Shown piece by piece: positions 33,201-39,903 of a stretch of DNA of 64,000 bases. Numbering within the stretch: the first letter of the stretch is position 1; every line of letters starts with the position of its first letter. The DNA lies in NCBI GenBank assembly GCA_963777285.1, contig CAVZPR010000002.1, positions 806,001 through 870,000 of the forward strand. The letters run 5' to 3'. A program made the position numbers and the translations under genes. The notes below the pieces were generated by a model. It was not told where the DNA came from, searched no databases, and worked only from the letters and a program-made list of their open reading frames with translations. Source of the DNA: JAFARE01 sp963777285. GTDB taxonomy: Bacteria > Chloroflexota > Dormibacteria > Aeolococcales > Aeolococcaceae.

Positions 33201-33355
33201 TGCGAGCTCTGCGGGCTGACGTTGTACGGACCCGACGGGGTGTCGGCCTTGGCCGACGGAGCCACGAGACCGAGCCCGGCGACCGCCACGCCGGCAGCCG
33301 CCACCAGAACCGGGAGGCGCCCACTGGTGCGGCCTCCTCGAAAAGCCTTGCGCAT
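30215..33355 (-). CDS. Large secreted protein with sialidase/BNR-like features
   Basis: 1046 aa as read. Signal peptide MRKAFRGGRTSGRLPVLVAA..., cleaved near SAKADTPS. A 150-aa N-terminal domain with paired cysteines, then a Thr/Pro linker (about 180-195), then a long beta-rich region with Asp-box-like turns (WKSADGGVQWDNL, YSTNGGDTFVDL, VSCDGGQTWSHV, TLDGGATWVDEQ) typical of sialidase-like propellers. No catalytic sialidase Arg triad or FRIP motif is evident. GGAAGG precedes the ATG. The C-terminus after LSSEF is out of register: the membrane anchor lies in another frame, so the true product probably ends at 30265. Confidence 0.75.
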   Translation of the reverse strand: MRKAFRGGRTSGRLPVLVAAAGVAVAGLGLVAPSAKADTPSGPYNVSPQSSQTYQNTSGVSGWADPAGPPATPCNAAECDRQTVNFSRGTSPVGDVFSLTLTVMYSSTDTTLGNCLDIAIEDSSASTVLAKQSCAPPGASITDPSVNDGASYVMEIDGDAANGAAVMAQPFTAKVSAAASAPTTGPTPTPTPPPQDVFTFTHEVSVDVQHGDGEPDVAITPNDKNIFTATPYGFSTTVSLMWKSADGGVQWDNLHGSAASDCPDPAAILLRPDCSRGGGDAEIQFSGAQSPSTQPTVQFEDLNGLDTISCAYSTNGGDTFVDLPAATSMGNPEAGTACNDGSTANATNCAAQTQKVDQNPACASLGTDRQWLQDWPKADNGTANDELFMIFDTGDQPPAGDAAMHATWTGSTWQWALSCSTVAGSSCVGGSNGAGSRPGPLVINPKLLNHISGVTGVTSGTYPTLYEFMGTNTNGTEVNVSCDGGQTWSHVTTSDGQAGSTTNDFVAGAMDSSGELYTAYTVSNDPNPWRVWFAHSTDTAVTAGHTRPGTPHVGDCSVPVQGAAWSTPVALTGPPSAADSVGATPIPGENYAVMPWLTAGSAGRVDLVYYGATAPVGLQPDNQAATWYLHMAQTLDGGATWVDEQATETPMHVKSICFSGIGCTAQTPPGGDRNLLDFFQVKPDSHGRAVIIFTDDNNSAACAPTCSPGIGLISEVMQATGPGLYASKNGGVVTPLANGLQAQSIDGDVRTADVNADVTDPANDALLAPLGHNLGGPTNEVPALDIRDLKVCTVHTTPCPVTNTNASSLVFLFTLKNLSGAFAPPSSAVVGAHTGAQWLVTWRSFNPALSPPWDLWFAEASVDPTGHLSCVAGRPLSVFNDGEPKAVEYTAAGNSEATTITGCTHTGNSLEIDVPFSDVGATSTSELYGLTGWTGDDISVPADLCTADGLTSPGNACGTTSASGHTVAMTGDIGFFDNVDETAPLDVTLSSEFDRRPRGALGGADRGPGAGGGGRRHVRPPAEAPPRARVARSAASRRCIERWAVI
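30265..30376 (-). other. Displaced C-terminal membrane anchor (frameshift)
   Basis: Skipping one base at about 30376 changes the ending from ...LSSEFDRRPRGALGG to ...LSSEF-TGAPEAPSAALIV, followed by GLGLVAAGVGMFVRQRRRR and a stop at 30265-30267. That is a proline-rich spacer, one membrane helix and an Arg-rich tail, the expected anchor of a surface protein. The shifted reading is 36 codons. A run of five G (30364-30368) is close by. Either a sequencing indel, a true mutation or programmed +1 shifting. Confidence 0.75.
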
Positions 33356-33522
33356 GGCCAGTCTTCCTTCCCTGAAAGCTCGGACGTCTCCGCCTCGGCG
33401 TGACGCTCGTCCCGATCGGCGAGGATACCGAATCGGCGGTGGGTTTGTGTGCTCCTCCGAGCGCTCGTTGACGGCTTTGCGACATTTCGCACGGTCGGAG
33501 CCGTTAGGATTTCGTCTCCGCG

Positions 33523-34356
33523 ATGCTGCAGCCGGCCGGCGTATCCGACGAGGCTCTCGAGCCCGCCGTCACCGATCGGTGGGCCGGGCGGCAACGGCTG
33601 CGGTCGCGCCGCCGCGCGCTGGGACGCGTGGGCGTGTGGTTCTTCCGCGCGTTGCTGCTGACGCCCTTCGTGCTCATGGGACCGGAGATCGTCGCCGCGG
33701 TTGAGGGCAAACCCGGCAGCGTGGCCAACATCTCGGCCACGACCGCCGACGTGCTGGGCACGTCGTCGTTCCTGATCTTCGTGATGATGCTGACGGTGAC
33801 GCCGCTGCACACCGTCACCGGATGGCGCTGGCACCTGGTGCTGCGCCGCGACTACGGAATCGCCATGTTCTTCGTCGCGGGCACCGACCTGGCGCTGGCC
33901 GCGATCACGACTGGCGACACGTTTCCGGGAAGCGTGCTCACGCGCGTGGCGGGGCACGTGTTCCTGGTGTTCGGCACGCTGTCCGTGCTGCTGCTCATCC
34001 CGCTGGTGCTCACCGCCAACCGCCGCGCCCAGCGCTGGCTCGGTGGCCACTGGAAGGCGGTGCAGCGGCTCACATATGTCGTGTGGATCACGGTGCTGAT
34101 CCATCTCTTCTTTCTGTTCGGCCTGAGCTCCTTCTTCATCGCGGCCCTCGCCGTCAGCGCACCGCTTGCTCTGCTGCGCGTGCCGGTGCTGCGCCGCTGG
34201 TGGCGTGACTCGCGCAACGCACACAACCATCGCGTGCTGCGACCCGTGCTGGCGCTGCTCCTCGCGGGCGTCTTTCTCGCCGGATACGTGCCGCTGGCGC
34301 ACGAGCTCGCGCTCAAGGGAAGCGGTGCGTTCATCCAGCAGCCGGTGGACGACTGA
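33523..34356 (+). CDS. Ferric reductase-like haem membrane protein (MsrQ-like)
   Basis: 277 aa with six membrane segments. The second and third carry the haem-binding pattern: VTPLHTVTGWRWHLVLRRDYGIAM and VAGHVFLVFGTLSVLLL, with a further His in VWITVLIHLFFLFG. This matches the ferric reductase-like transmembrane/YedZ-MsrQ family, where two b haems pass electrons to a periplasmic partner. The MsrP catalytic subunit is not adjacent. TAGGAT at 33505-33510 is the nearest -10. Confidence 0.8.
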   Translation: MLQPAGVSDEALEPAVTDRWAGRQRLRSRRRALGRVGVWFFRALLLTPFVLMGPEIVAAVEGKPGSVANISATTADVLGTSSFLIFVMMLTVTPLHTVTGWRWHLVLRRDYGIAMFFVAGTDLALAAITTGDTFPGSVLTRVAGHVFLVFGTLSVLLLIPLVLTANRRAQRWLGGHWKAVQRLTYVVWITVLIHLFFLFGLSSFFIAALAVSAPLALLRVPVLRRWWRDSRNAHNHRVLRPVLALLLAGVFLAGYVPLAHELALKGSGAFIQQPVDD

Positions 34357-34361
34357 CCGCG

Positions 34362-34772
34362 ATGCCGAAGACCACAGAGGACTCCGCGCTGCTCAAGCGG
34401 CGGCGCCGCCGCGCCCACCGTTTGATGCAGGTGATGAGCGTCCTGTGCGCGCTGGTGGCGCTGGGGCTGGGCGGGTACCAGCTGCACAGCGAGGGGCTCG
34501 TCGCCTTTCTCGACAGGCCGCCTGGCGTCGGCGCGACACCGCAGCAGGACCAGCCCGGGGCAGCGCGGTCTGCTCCGCAGCAGCCCTCGCTCATATCCAC
34601 CCGGCGGGATGCGCCGCACCTGCCGCGCGGGGCGCACCAGCCGGCGCCGCATGCGCAGAGCGCCCCTGCAACCGCCTCGGCGCTCGGCGGTGGCTGCCGG
34701 GATGGCTCGTGCGGCGGCGAACAGGATCCGCCCCCAAATCACCACCTCGCCGGACGCGTCACCACAGGCTGA
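34362..34772 (+). CDS. Possible single-span membrane protein
   Basis: 136 aa, starting 5 nt after the MsrQ-like gene. A basic N-terminus (LLKRRRRRAHRLM) leads into one membrane helix (VMSVLCALVALGLGGYQL, about 24-41) and a HSEGLVAFLDRPPGVG segment; the remainder is Pro/Ala/Gln-rich and may be disordered. There is a CRDGSC motif near the end. It may be a small accessory subunit of the haem protein. The C-terminal half could be non-coding sequence that is merely open. Confidence 0.45.
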   Translation: MPKTTEDSALLKRRRRRAHRLMQVMSVLCALVALGLGGYQLHSEGLVAFLDRPPGVGATPQQDQPGAARSAPQQPSLISTRRDAPHLPRGAHQPAPHAQSAPATASALGGGCRDGSCGGEQDPPPNHHLAGRVTTG

Positions 34773-34835
34773 ACCGGGCGCCGGTACGCCGCTTTCCAAG
34801 CAGCGGACGGTCGTGGGAAAATCCCTGCCGGCCTC

Positions 34836-35111
34836 ATGGTTGAGCAGCCCGATCCGATCAGCGCGGCGGGACGCCCGGCCCCCGTGCCGGCGGACACCCC
34901 GCGCCACCGGCCGCGCCCACGCTGGGCTCTGATCCTGCTCCTGATCCCCTTCGTCGCGCTGCTCTATCCGCCCTTCTACGCGATGCTCTCGCCTCGGTTC
35001 GCGGGGATCCCCTTCTTCATCTGGTACCAATTTCTCTGGATCATCGTCGGCGTCGTGGTGACGGGCGTCGTCTATGCGCTCGACCGGATCGACGGGGGCA
35101 CCGAGGGGTGA
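34836..35111 (+). CDS. DUF3311 small membrane subunit
   Basis: 91 aa with two membrane helices (WALILLLIPFVALLYPPFY and FFIWYQFLWIIVGVVVTGVVYAL). This is the DUF3311 pattern, a small protein normally encoded directly before a sodium-solute symporter and probably its partner. The stop overlaps the symporter GTG by 4 nt (GTGA), so the two are co-translated. The N-terminal 30 residues are Pro/Arg-rich. Confidence 0.82.
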   Translation: MVEQPDPISAAGRPAPVPADTPRHRPRPRWALILLLIPFVALLYPPFYAMLSPRFAGIPFFIWYQFLWIIVGVVVTGVVYALDRIDGGTEG

Positions 35112-36646
35112 TCCGCTGGGACGAGCTCAGCATCTTCATCATCCTCTTCCTCCTGGTCACGGTCGTCGGCTTCGTGGCCGCTCGCTGGCGTCGTGGCGAC
35201 CTCAGCCTGCTCTCCGAGTGGGGTCTGGCGGGCCGGCGTTTTGGGAGCGTGGTCACCTGGTTCCTGCTCGGTGGCGACCTCTACACCGCGTACACCTTCG
35301 TGGCCGTGCCGGCCCTCGTGTTTTCCAAGGGCGCGATCGGCTTGTTCGCAATCCCGTACACGATCATCGTCTACCCGATCGTGTACCTGGTCATGCCCAA
35401 GCTCTGGCAGGCGGCGCGCAACCTGGGCCATGTGACAGCGGGTGACTATGTCCGCGATCGGTTCAAATCGCCGTTTCTGGCGCTGCTGGTCGCGATCACT
35501 GGAATCGTCGCAACGATGCCATACATCGCCTTGCAGATCTTCGGCATCCAGGTTGTCATCGCCCAGATGGGCGTCAACATCGATGTCGCGCTCGTCGTGG
35601 CCTTCGCCGTGCTTGCCGCGTACACCTATGTGAGCGGCCTGCGGGCGCCGGCGCTCATCGCGTTGATCAAGGACACCCTGATCTGGATCACCGTCATCGT
35701 CGCCGTGGTGTACATCCCCCTGAAATTGGGCGGTTTTGGATCGATCTTCCAGCACACCGAGGCAGCGGTGCACGCGAAAACGTCCAAGGCGACAGACAAC
35801 CTGCCCAGCACCCTCTACCTCGGCTATTCGACCCTCGCTTTCGGATCCGCGCTGGCGCTCTTCCTTTACCCGCACGCGATCACGGGCACCCTCAGCGCGC
35901 GCGCGCAAAAGGTCATCAGACGCAACGCGGCGTTCCTGCCCGCGTACTCCTTCATGCTCGGCTTGATGGCGCTCCTCGGCTACATGGCGGTGGCGGCGCA
36001 CACCACGGTCCCCGGCAAGAGCGGCGGAGGCGCCAACGGCATCGTTCCCGCACTGCTGCAGCAGATGTTCACCGGCCCCTTCGCCGGATTCGCCTTCGCA
36101 GCCATCGCCATCGGTGCGCTGGTGCCTGCTGCCGTGATGTCGATTGCGGCGGCCAACCTCTTCACACGCAACATCTGGCGCCAGTACATCCGCCCGCATT
36201 CGACCTCGCCTTCCGAGGAGGCGACGGTGGCGAAGATCGTCTCGCTCATCGTGAAGCTCGGCGCCCTGGTCTTCATCCTCACGGTCAACACAACCGATGT
36301 GATCAACTTCCAGCTCGCCGGCGGCGTGTGGATTCTCCAGATTCTTCCCGCGGTCGTGCTCGCCCTCTACGTCCGGTGGCTGGACCGCTGGGCGGTCGTT
36401 GCCGGATGGGCCGTCGGCATCGGCCTGGGCACGTACTGGGGCGTCACCAATCCGGTCGGGCTGTTCTCCTCGACCTACAACCTCCGCGTGGGTGGTTGGC
36501 ACGTCGGCAGCGTGTATCCGGGTCTCGCCGCTGTGGTCGCGAACCTGGTCGTGGTCGTGGCGTGGAGCGCGGTCGCCGCCGCGGTGCGTGGTGGAGTGCC
36601 GGACAGCGACATCAGTGAGCGCGACTACCTGCCCGCGGTGGCGTAG
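35108..36646 (+). CDS. Sodium:solute symporter, monocarboxylate (MctP-like) type
   Basis: SSS-family transporter of 512 aa with about 13 membrane segments. Family features: LSEWGLAGRRFGSVVTWFLLGGD, QAARNLGHVTAGDYVRDRF, the long YVSGLRAPALIALIKDTLIWI helix and LFLYPHAITGTLSARAQKVIRRNA, AAANLFTRNIWRQY. With the DUF3311 partner this points to a short-chain organic acid or amino-acid substrate. Its base composition looks less GC-rich than nearby genes, so it may be a newer arrival. Confidence 0.87.
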   Translation: MIRWDELSIFIILFLLVTVVGFVAARWRRGDLSLLSEWGLAGRRFGSVVTWFLLGGDLYTAYTFVAVPALVFSKGAIGLFAIPYTIIVYPIVYLVMPKLWQAARNLGHVTAGDYVRDRFKSPFLALLVAITGIVATMPYIALQIFGIQVVIAQMGVNIDVALVVAFAVLAAYTYVSGLRAPALIALIKDTLIWITVIVAVVYIPLKLGGFGSIFQHTEAAVHAKTSKATDNLPSTLYLGYSTLAFGSALALFLYPHAITGTLSARAQKVIRRNAAFLPAYSFMLGLMALLGYMAVAAHTTVPGKSGGGANGIVPALLQQMFTGPFAGFAFAAIAIGALVPAAVMSIAAANLFTRNIWRQYIRPHSTSPSEEATVAKIVSLIVKLGALVFILTVNTTDVINFQLAGGVWILQILPAVVLALYVRWLDRWAVVAGWAVGIGLGTYWGVTNPVGLFSSTYNLRVGGWHVGSVYPGLAAVVANLVVVVAWSAVAAAVRGGVPDSDISERDYLPAVA

Positions 36647-36781
36647 CCGGGCCGCGGGTTCTCACTCTGAGCGGAAGTGGTCTCAGGGCGACACATTCCG
36701 AACCGCCGGTTGACCATCGTCGGCGCGATCATCGCGCTCCCGCCGAGATCCTGCTACGGGATGCCGGATCGTAGGGCGGCT

Positions 36782-38119
36782 TCAGCCCGAAACCGAGAAC
36801 AGCCGCCAGCTCCCGGGGATGCCCTTGAGTTGGTACTCGCCTCGATCCTCGAACCTGATCCCGGAGCCGGCGACCAGGTCCGTGACCGTGCGCGAGACCA
36901 GCACCTGGCCGGGCTCCGCTACCGCTCCCACTCTCGCGCCGGTGTGCACAGCGATGCCTGTGACCTTGTCACCGGCCAACTCGACCTCGCCCGTGTGGAC
37001 GCCAGCCCTGATCTCGAGACCCATGCTGCGAACTGCATCCCTGATCGCGCATGCACACCCGATGGCCCGCGCCGGACCATCGAACGTGGCGAAGAACCCG
37101 TCTCCGGCGGTGTCGATCTCACGGCCGCGGAACTTGTCGAGCTGCTGCCGTACCACCTGATGATGCGAATCGAGAATCTCGGTCCAGCGTCGATCCCCCA
37201 GATGCGTCGCTTGATCGGTGGAGCCGACGATGTCGGTGAAGAGGATCGTGGCCAACATTCGGGTCGGGTCCGGTCTGTGATGACTTCCGGTCAGGAACTC
37301 CTCGACGGCGTCAAGCAACTCTCCCGTGGCACCGACCCATGGCACGTGGTTCTCGTCTGCCTGCTCGAAATAGCGAGCATCCGCAATGTGGCTTCCGAGC
37401 CATCGCCCCATATCGACTGGGATGACACGGTCTCCCTGACGATGGATCACCAGGGTCGGAACCCGGAGGGAGGCGGCGACAGAGCGAACGTCGATGTCGC
37501 CCACCCAGTTCAGGTGAGCGTGCGCGGTGGCGGGAGTCGCTGAGGCACGTTCGAAGCGGGCCATGTACCGACGCGATACCGCGACGTGAGTGAGGCTCGG
37601 CGCGAACAGGTCCAGCGTGCGTCCCTCGCCCCATGAATCCTCGACCATCTCGTGCAACGACGAGAAGATGTCGCGGACCTTCTGTCCCGGCACGAAGTCG
37701 GGATCCTGGGTCGCTCCAACAAGGGTCTCGCACAAGACCAGCGCCCGAACGCGCGCCGGGTACGTGGCGGCGAACAGAAGGCTGAGGGGTCCACCCTCAG
37801 AGAGCCCAAACAGCGCGGCCCGCTCGGAGCCAACAGCGTCCATCACCGCGCGCACGTCGTCCATGCGCTGCTCCAGCGTCGAGGAATGGTCGTCGCGCTC
37901 TGAAAGCCCGGTGCCGCGTTTATCGAAAAGGATGAGGCGCGAGAAGGAAGCGAGTCGCCGGTAGAAGGCGGCGCGGAGTGGATCCTCCCAAGCCAAATCC
38001 AGATTGGAGATCCAGCCGGCGAAAAAGACCAGGTCGAGGCCGCCGTTGCCCAACACCTGATAGGCGATATGGAGGTCGCCGCTCTTCGCGTAGCGGACCG
38101 GTGGCGGATCGTGGTCCAT
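36782..38119 (-). CDS. Alpha/beta hydrolase fused to class III nucleotide cyclase
   Basis: 445 aa from ATG 38117-38119 (GTG 38146 is an alternative). Residues about 10-265 are an alpha/beta hydrolase with nucleophile elbow GLSEGG, acid in HRQGDRVIPVD and a late His (ENHVPW). Residues about 275-445 are a cyclase domain: LATILFTDIVGST gives metal Asp 1 and TAGDGFFATFDGPARAI metal Asp 2; the usual substrate-binding Lys of the KTxGD motif is Asp here (IDTAGD). Probably makes a cyclic nucleotide in response to a small ligand. GC looks lower than the neighbourhood. Confidence 0.88.
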   Translation of the reverse strand: MDHDPPPVRYAKSGDLHIAYQVLGNGGLDLVFFAGWISNLDLAWEDPLRAAFYRRLASFSRLILFDKRGTGLSERDDHSSTLEQRMDDVRAVMDAVGSERAALFGLSEGGPLSLLFAATYPARVRALVLCETLVGATQDPDFVPGQKVRDIFSSLHEMVEDSWGEGRTLDLFAPSLTHVAVSRRYMARFERASATPATAHAHLNWVGDIDVRSVAASLRVPTLVIHRQGDRVIPVDMGRWLGSHIADARYFEQADENHVPWVGATGELLDAVEEFLTGSHHRPDPTRMLATILFTDIVGSTDQATHLGDRRWTEILDSHHQVVRQQLDKFRGREIDTAGDGFFATFDGPARAIGCACAIRDAVRSMGLEIRAGVHTGEVELAGDKVTGIAVHTGARVGAVAEPGQVLVSRTVTDLVAGSGIRFEDRGEYQLKGIPGSWRLFSVSG

Positions 38120-38152
38120 GACCGACAGTTTGCAGAGACCCAGCACATGCGC

Positions 38153-38167
38153 GGCGGGAGCCCCGCC
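38153..38167 (-). terminator. Hairpin downstream of tRNA-Val
   Basis: GGCGGG-GCT-CCCGCC on the minus strand, about 45 nt after the tRNA 3' end and upstream of the cyclase ATG. There is no U-tract, so it is at most a weak or Rho-assisted terminator, or a tRNA-processing stop. Confidence 0.3.
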
Positions 38168-38210
38168 ACATGCCTCCGCGTCAGCGCATCCGAGTTCGAT
38201 TGAGCAAATT

Positions 38211-38287
38211 TGGTGGTCAGCGGGGGACTCGAACCCTCGACCTCGCGGATGTGAACCGCGCGCTCTAACCAGCTGAGCTAGCTGACC
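38211..38287 (-). tRNA. tRNA-Val (anticodon CAC)
   Basis: 77 nt including an encoded CCA. Acceptor stem GGTCAGC/GCTGACC (7 bp), D-stem GCTC/GAGC, anticodon stem CGCGG/CCGCG with loop TTCACAT (anticodon CAC, reads GTG), variable AGGTC, T-loop TTCGAGT. The T-stem GAGGG/CCCCC has one A-C mismatch at the second pair. Discriminator A. Confidence 0.95.
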
Positions 38288-38300
38288 CCGGCTCGCCCCG

Positions 38301-38306
38301 AGTGTA
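38301..38306 (-). promoter_or_regulatory. -10 box of tRNA-Val
   Basis: TACACT on the minus strand, 13 nt before the mature tRNA 5' end, giving a short precursor leader. Confidence 0.55.
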
Positions 38307-38311
38307 GTGCG

Positions 38312-38695
38312 TCAGCCCGCGGTGAGCTTGGCGTAGGCGGTCTCGTCGAGCAGCCCCGCACCGCTGTCGCCGGGCTCCTCGAGGCGCACCATCCAGCCCT
38401 CGCCGTACGGGTCCGTGTTCACCAGCTCGGGGTTGTCCACCAGCCGCGTGTTCACCGCGGCGACCTTGCCCGACACCGGCGTGTAGAGGTCGCTCGCCGC
38501 CTTCACCGACTCGATGACGCCGAACTTGGCACCGGCCTGCAGCGTGTCACCGACCTGCGGCAGCTCCAGGAAGATGACGTCGCCGAGCTGGCTCTGCGCG
38601 TGGTCGGTGATGCCTATCGTCGCGCTGTCGCCGTCGCGCCGCAGCCACTCGTGGCTCTCTGTGAATCGGTATCCGGAGAGATCGGCCACGGTCAT
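38312..38695 (-). CDS. gcvH: Glycine cleavage system H protein
   Basis: 127-aa lipoyl carrier of the glycine cleavage system. FTESHEWLRRDGDSATIGITDHAQSQLGD is the family N-terminus; the lipoylated lysine lies in FGVIESVKAASDLYTPVSG. Its ATG overlaps the gcvT stop by 4 nt (ATGA). The decarboxylase gcvP is not in this window. Confidence 0.96.
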   Translation of the reverse strand: MTVADLSGYRFTESHEWLRRDGDSATIGITDHAQSQLGDVIFLELPQVGDTLQAGAKFGVIESVKAASDLYTPVSGKVAAVNTRLVDNPELVNTDPYGEGWMVRLEEPGDSGAGLLDETAYAKLTAG

Positions 38696-39780
38696 TCTCC
38701 TTTGGGGCGGCGGTAGAAAGGCAGCGCGATCTGTTCCGCGGCGACGACCGTGCCACGGATGTCGACGAAGAGCGGTGTGGCCTGCGTCACCGAGGGCGCG
38801 ACGGACGCCATTGCGATGCCATGCCCCAGCGTGAAGCTGAACGTGCCGCTGGTGACCTCACCCACGACACGATCATCCGCGAGGATGGGCTGCGCGTGCC
38901 TGGCGATGGTGCGCCCCGGCAGACGCAGGCCGATGAAGCGGCGCGGCGGGCTCTTCGGGTCGATCGCCTGGAGCGCGGCGTCGCCGATGAACTCGCCCTT
39001 CTGCGGCTTCACCGTCCAGCCCAGACCGCAGCTGTACGGATCCGTCCCTTCGTCCATGTCCTGGCCGTACAGGCGCAGACCGGCCTCGAGGCGCAGCGTG
39101 TCCCGCGCACCCAGGCCGCAGGGCAGCATCCCGTCCTCCCTCCCGGCCTCGAGCAGCGCATCCCACAGCGCGCCGGCGACGTCGTTGAGCACGTACATCT
39201 CGAAACCGTCCTCGCCCGTGTAGCCGGTGCGCGAGATGCGCGCCGTGACGCCGGCGACGTCGCCGAACACGGCGTGAAACGGGCGCACGCCGCCGACGTC
39301 GACGTCCGTCAGCGAGGCGACGATGGAGACTGCGCGGGGCCCCTGCACGGCCAGCAGCGCGGCCTCGTCGCTGAGGTCCTCCACGTCGACCGTTCCCGCG
39401 AGATGGCGGCACATCCACGCGACGTCCTTGTGGCGGCACGCGGCGTTGACCACCACCATGCACGAGCCGTCGTCGCGGTACACGACCACGTCGTCGACGA
39501 TGCCGCCGTGCTCGTTGCACATCACGGAGTACATCGCCCCGCCGGAGTCGACGCGTCCCAGGTCGTTGGTCACGAGGCGCTGCACCGCGGCGACCGAGTC
39601 GCCTCCGCTGAGACGCACCTCGCCCATGTGCGAGAGGTCGAAGAGGCCCGCGCGCGTGCGCACCGCCACGTGCTCGTCCCGGATGCCGGTGTACTGCAGC
39701 GGCATGTCGTAGCCGCCGAACTCGGTCATCCGCGCCCCCAGGGCAACGTGCCGGTCGTACAGCGGAGTACGCGCTGCCAT
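38692..39780 (-). CDS. gcvT: Glycine cleavage system T protein (aminomethyltransferase)
   Basis: 362 aa, moves the methylene group from lipoyl-H protein to tetrahydrofolate and releases ammonia. ATG 39778-39780 chosen from MAARTPLYDRHVALGARMTEFGGYDMPLQYTGI, the family start. Further landmarks: FDLSHMGEVRLSG, RISRTGYTGEDGFEMYV and GLGARDTLRLEAGLRLYGQDMDE, with the catalytic Asp in ARDTLR. The frame is open far upstream through the divergent acylase gene, which is spurious. Co-operonic with gcvH; folate link to folD. Confidence 0.95.
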   Translation of the reverse strand: MAARTPLYDRHVALGARMTEFGGYDMPLQYTGIRDEHVAVRTRAGLFDLSHMGEVRLSGGDSVAAVQRLVTNDLGRVDSGGAMYSVMCNEHGGIVDDVVVYRDDGSCMVVVNAACRHKDVAWMCRHLAGTVDVEDLSDEAALLAVQGPRAVSIVASLTDVDVGGVRPFHAVFGDVAGVTARISRTGYTGEDGFEMYVLNDVAGALWDALLEAGREDGMLPCGLGARDTLRLEAGLRLYGQDMDEGTDPYSCGLGWTVKPQKGEFIGDAALQAIDPKSPPRRFIGLRLPGRTIARHAQPILADDRVVGEVTSGTFSFTLGHGIAMASVAPSVTQATPLFVDIRGTVVAAEQIALPFYRRPKGE

Positions 39781-39790
39781 GGCGCCGCGG

Positions 39791-39796
39791 AGTGTA
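39791..39796 (-). promoter_or_regulatory. -10 box of gcvT-gcvH
   Basis: TACACT on the minus strand, 10 nt before the gcvT ATG. The leader is too short for a glycine riboswitch. Confidence 0.45.
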
Positions 39797-39903
39797 GTAC
39801 GTACCATTAGGCGGATTCCGGGGCACTGGAGCGCAACGTCCTGCTGACACTCGTCATCGCCGCAAGCGCCGCCGGAGCGCTGCTGCTCGGCTGCGTCGCG
39901 GCG

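Noticed and set aside
36647..36781. Hidden gene or RNA between the symporter and cyclase genes
   Set aside because: Only a weak CTACG/CGTAG pair is visible; no open frame with a start signal and no convincing terminator or RNA fold.
38211..38287. Proven integrative element at tRNA-Val
   Set aside because: I found no integrase gene and no second copy of the tRNA 3' end by eye. Low GC of the next gene is only suggestive.
39781..39825. Glycine riboswitch upstream of gcvT
   Set aside because: Only about 10 nt separate the -10 box from the ATG, far too short for an aptamer.
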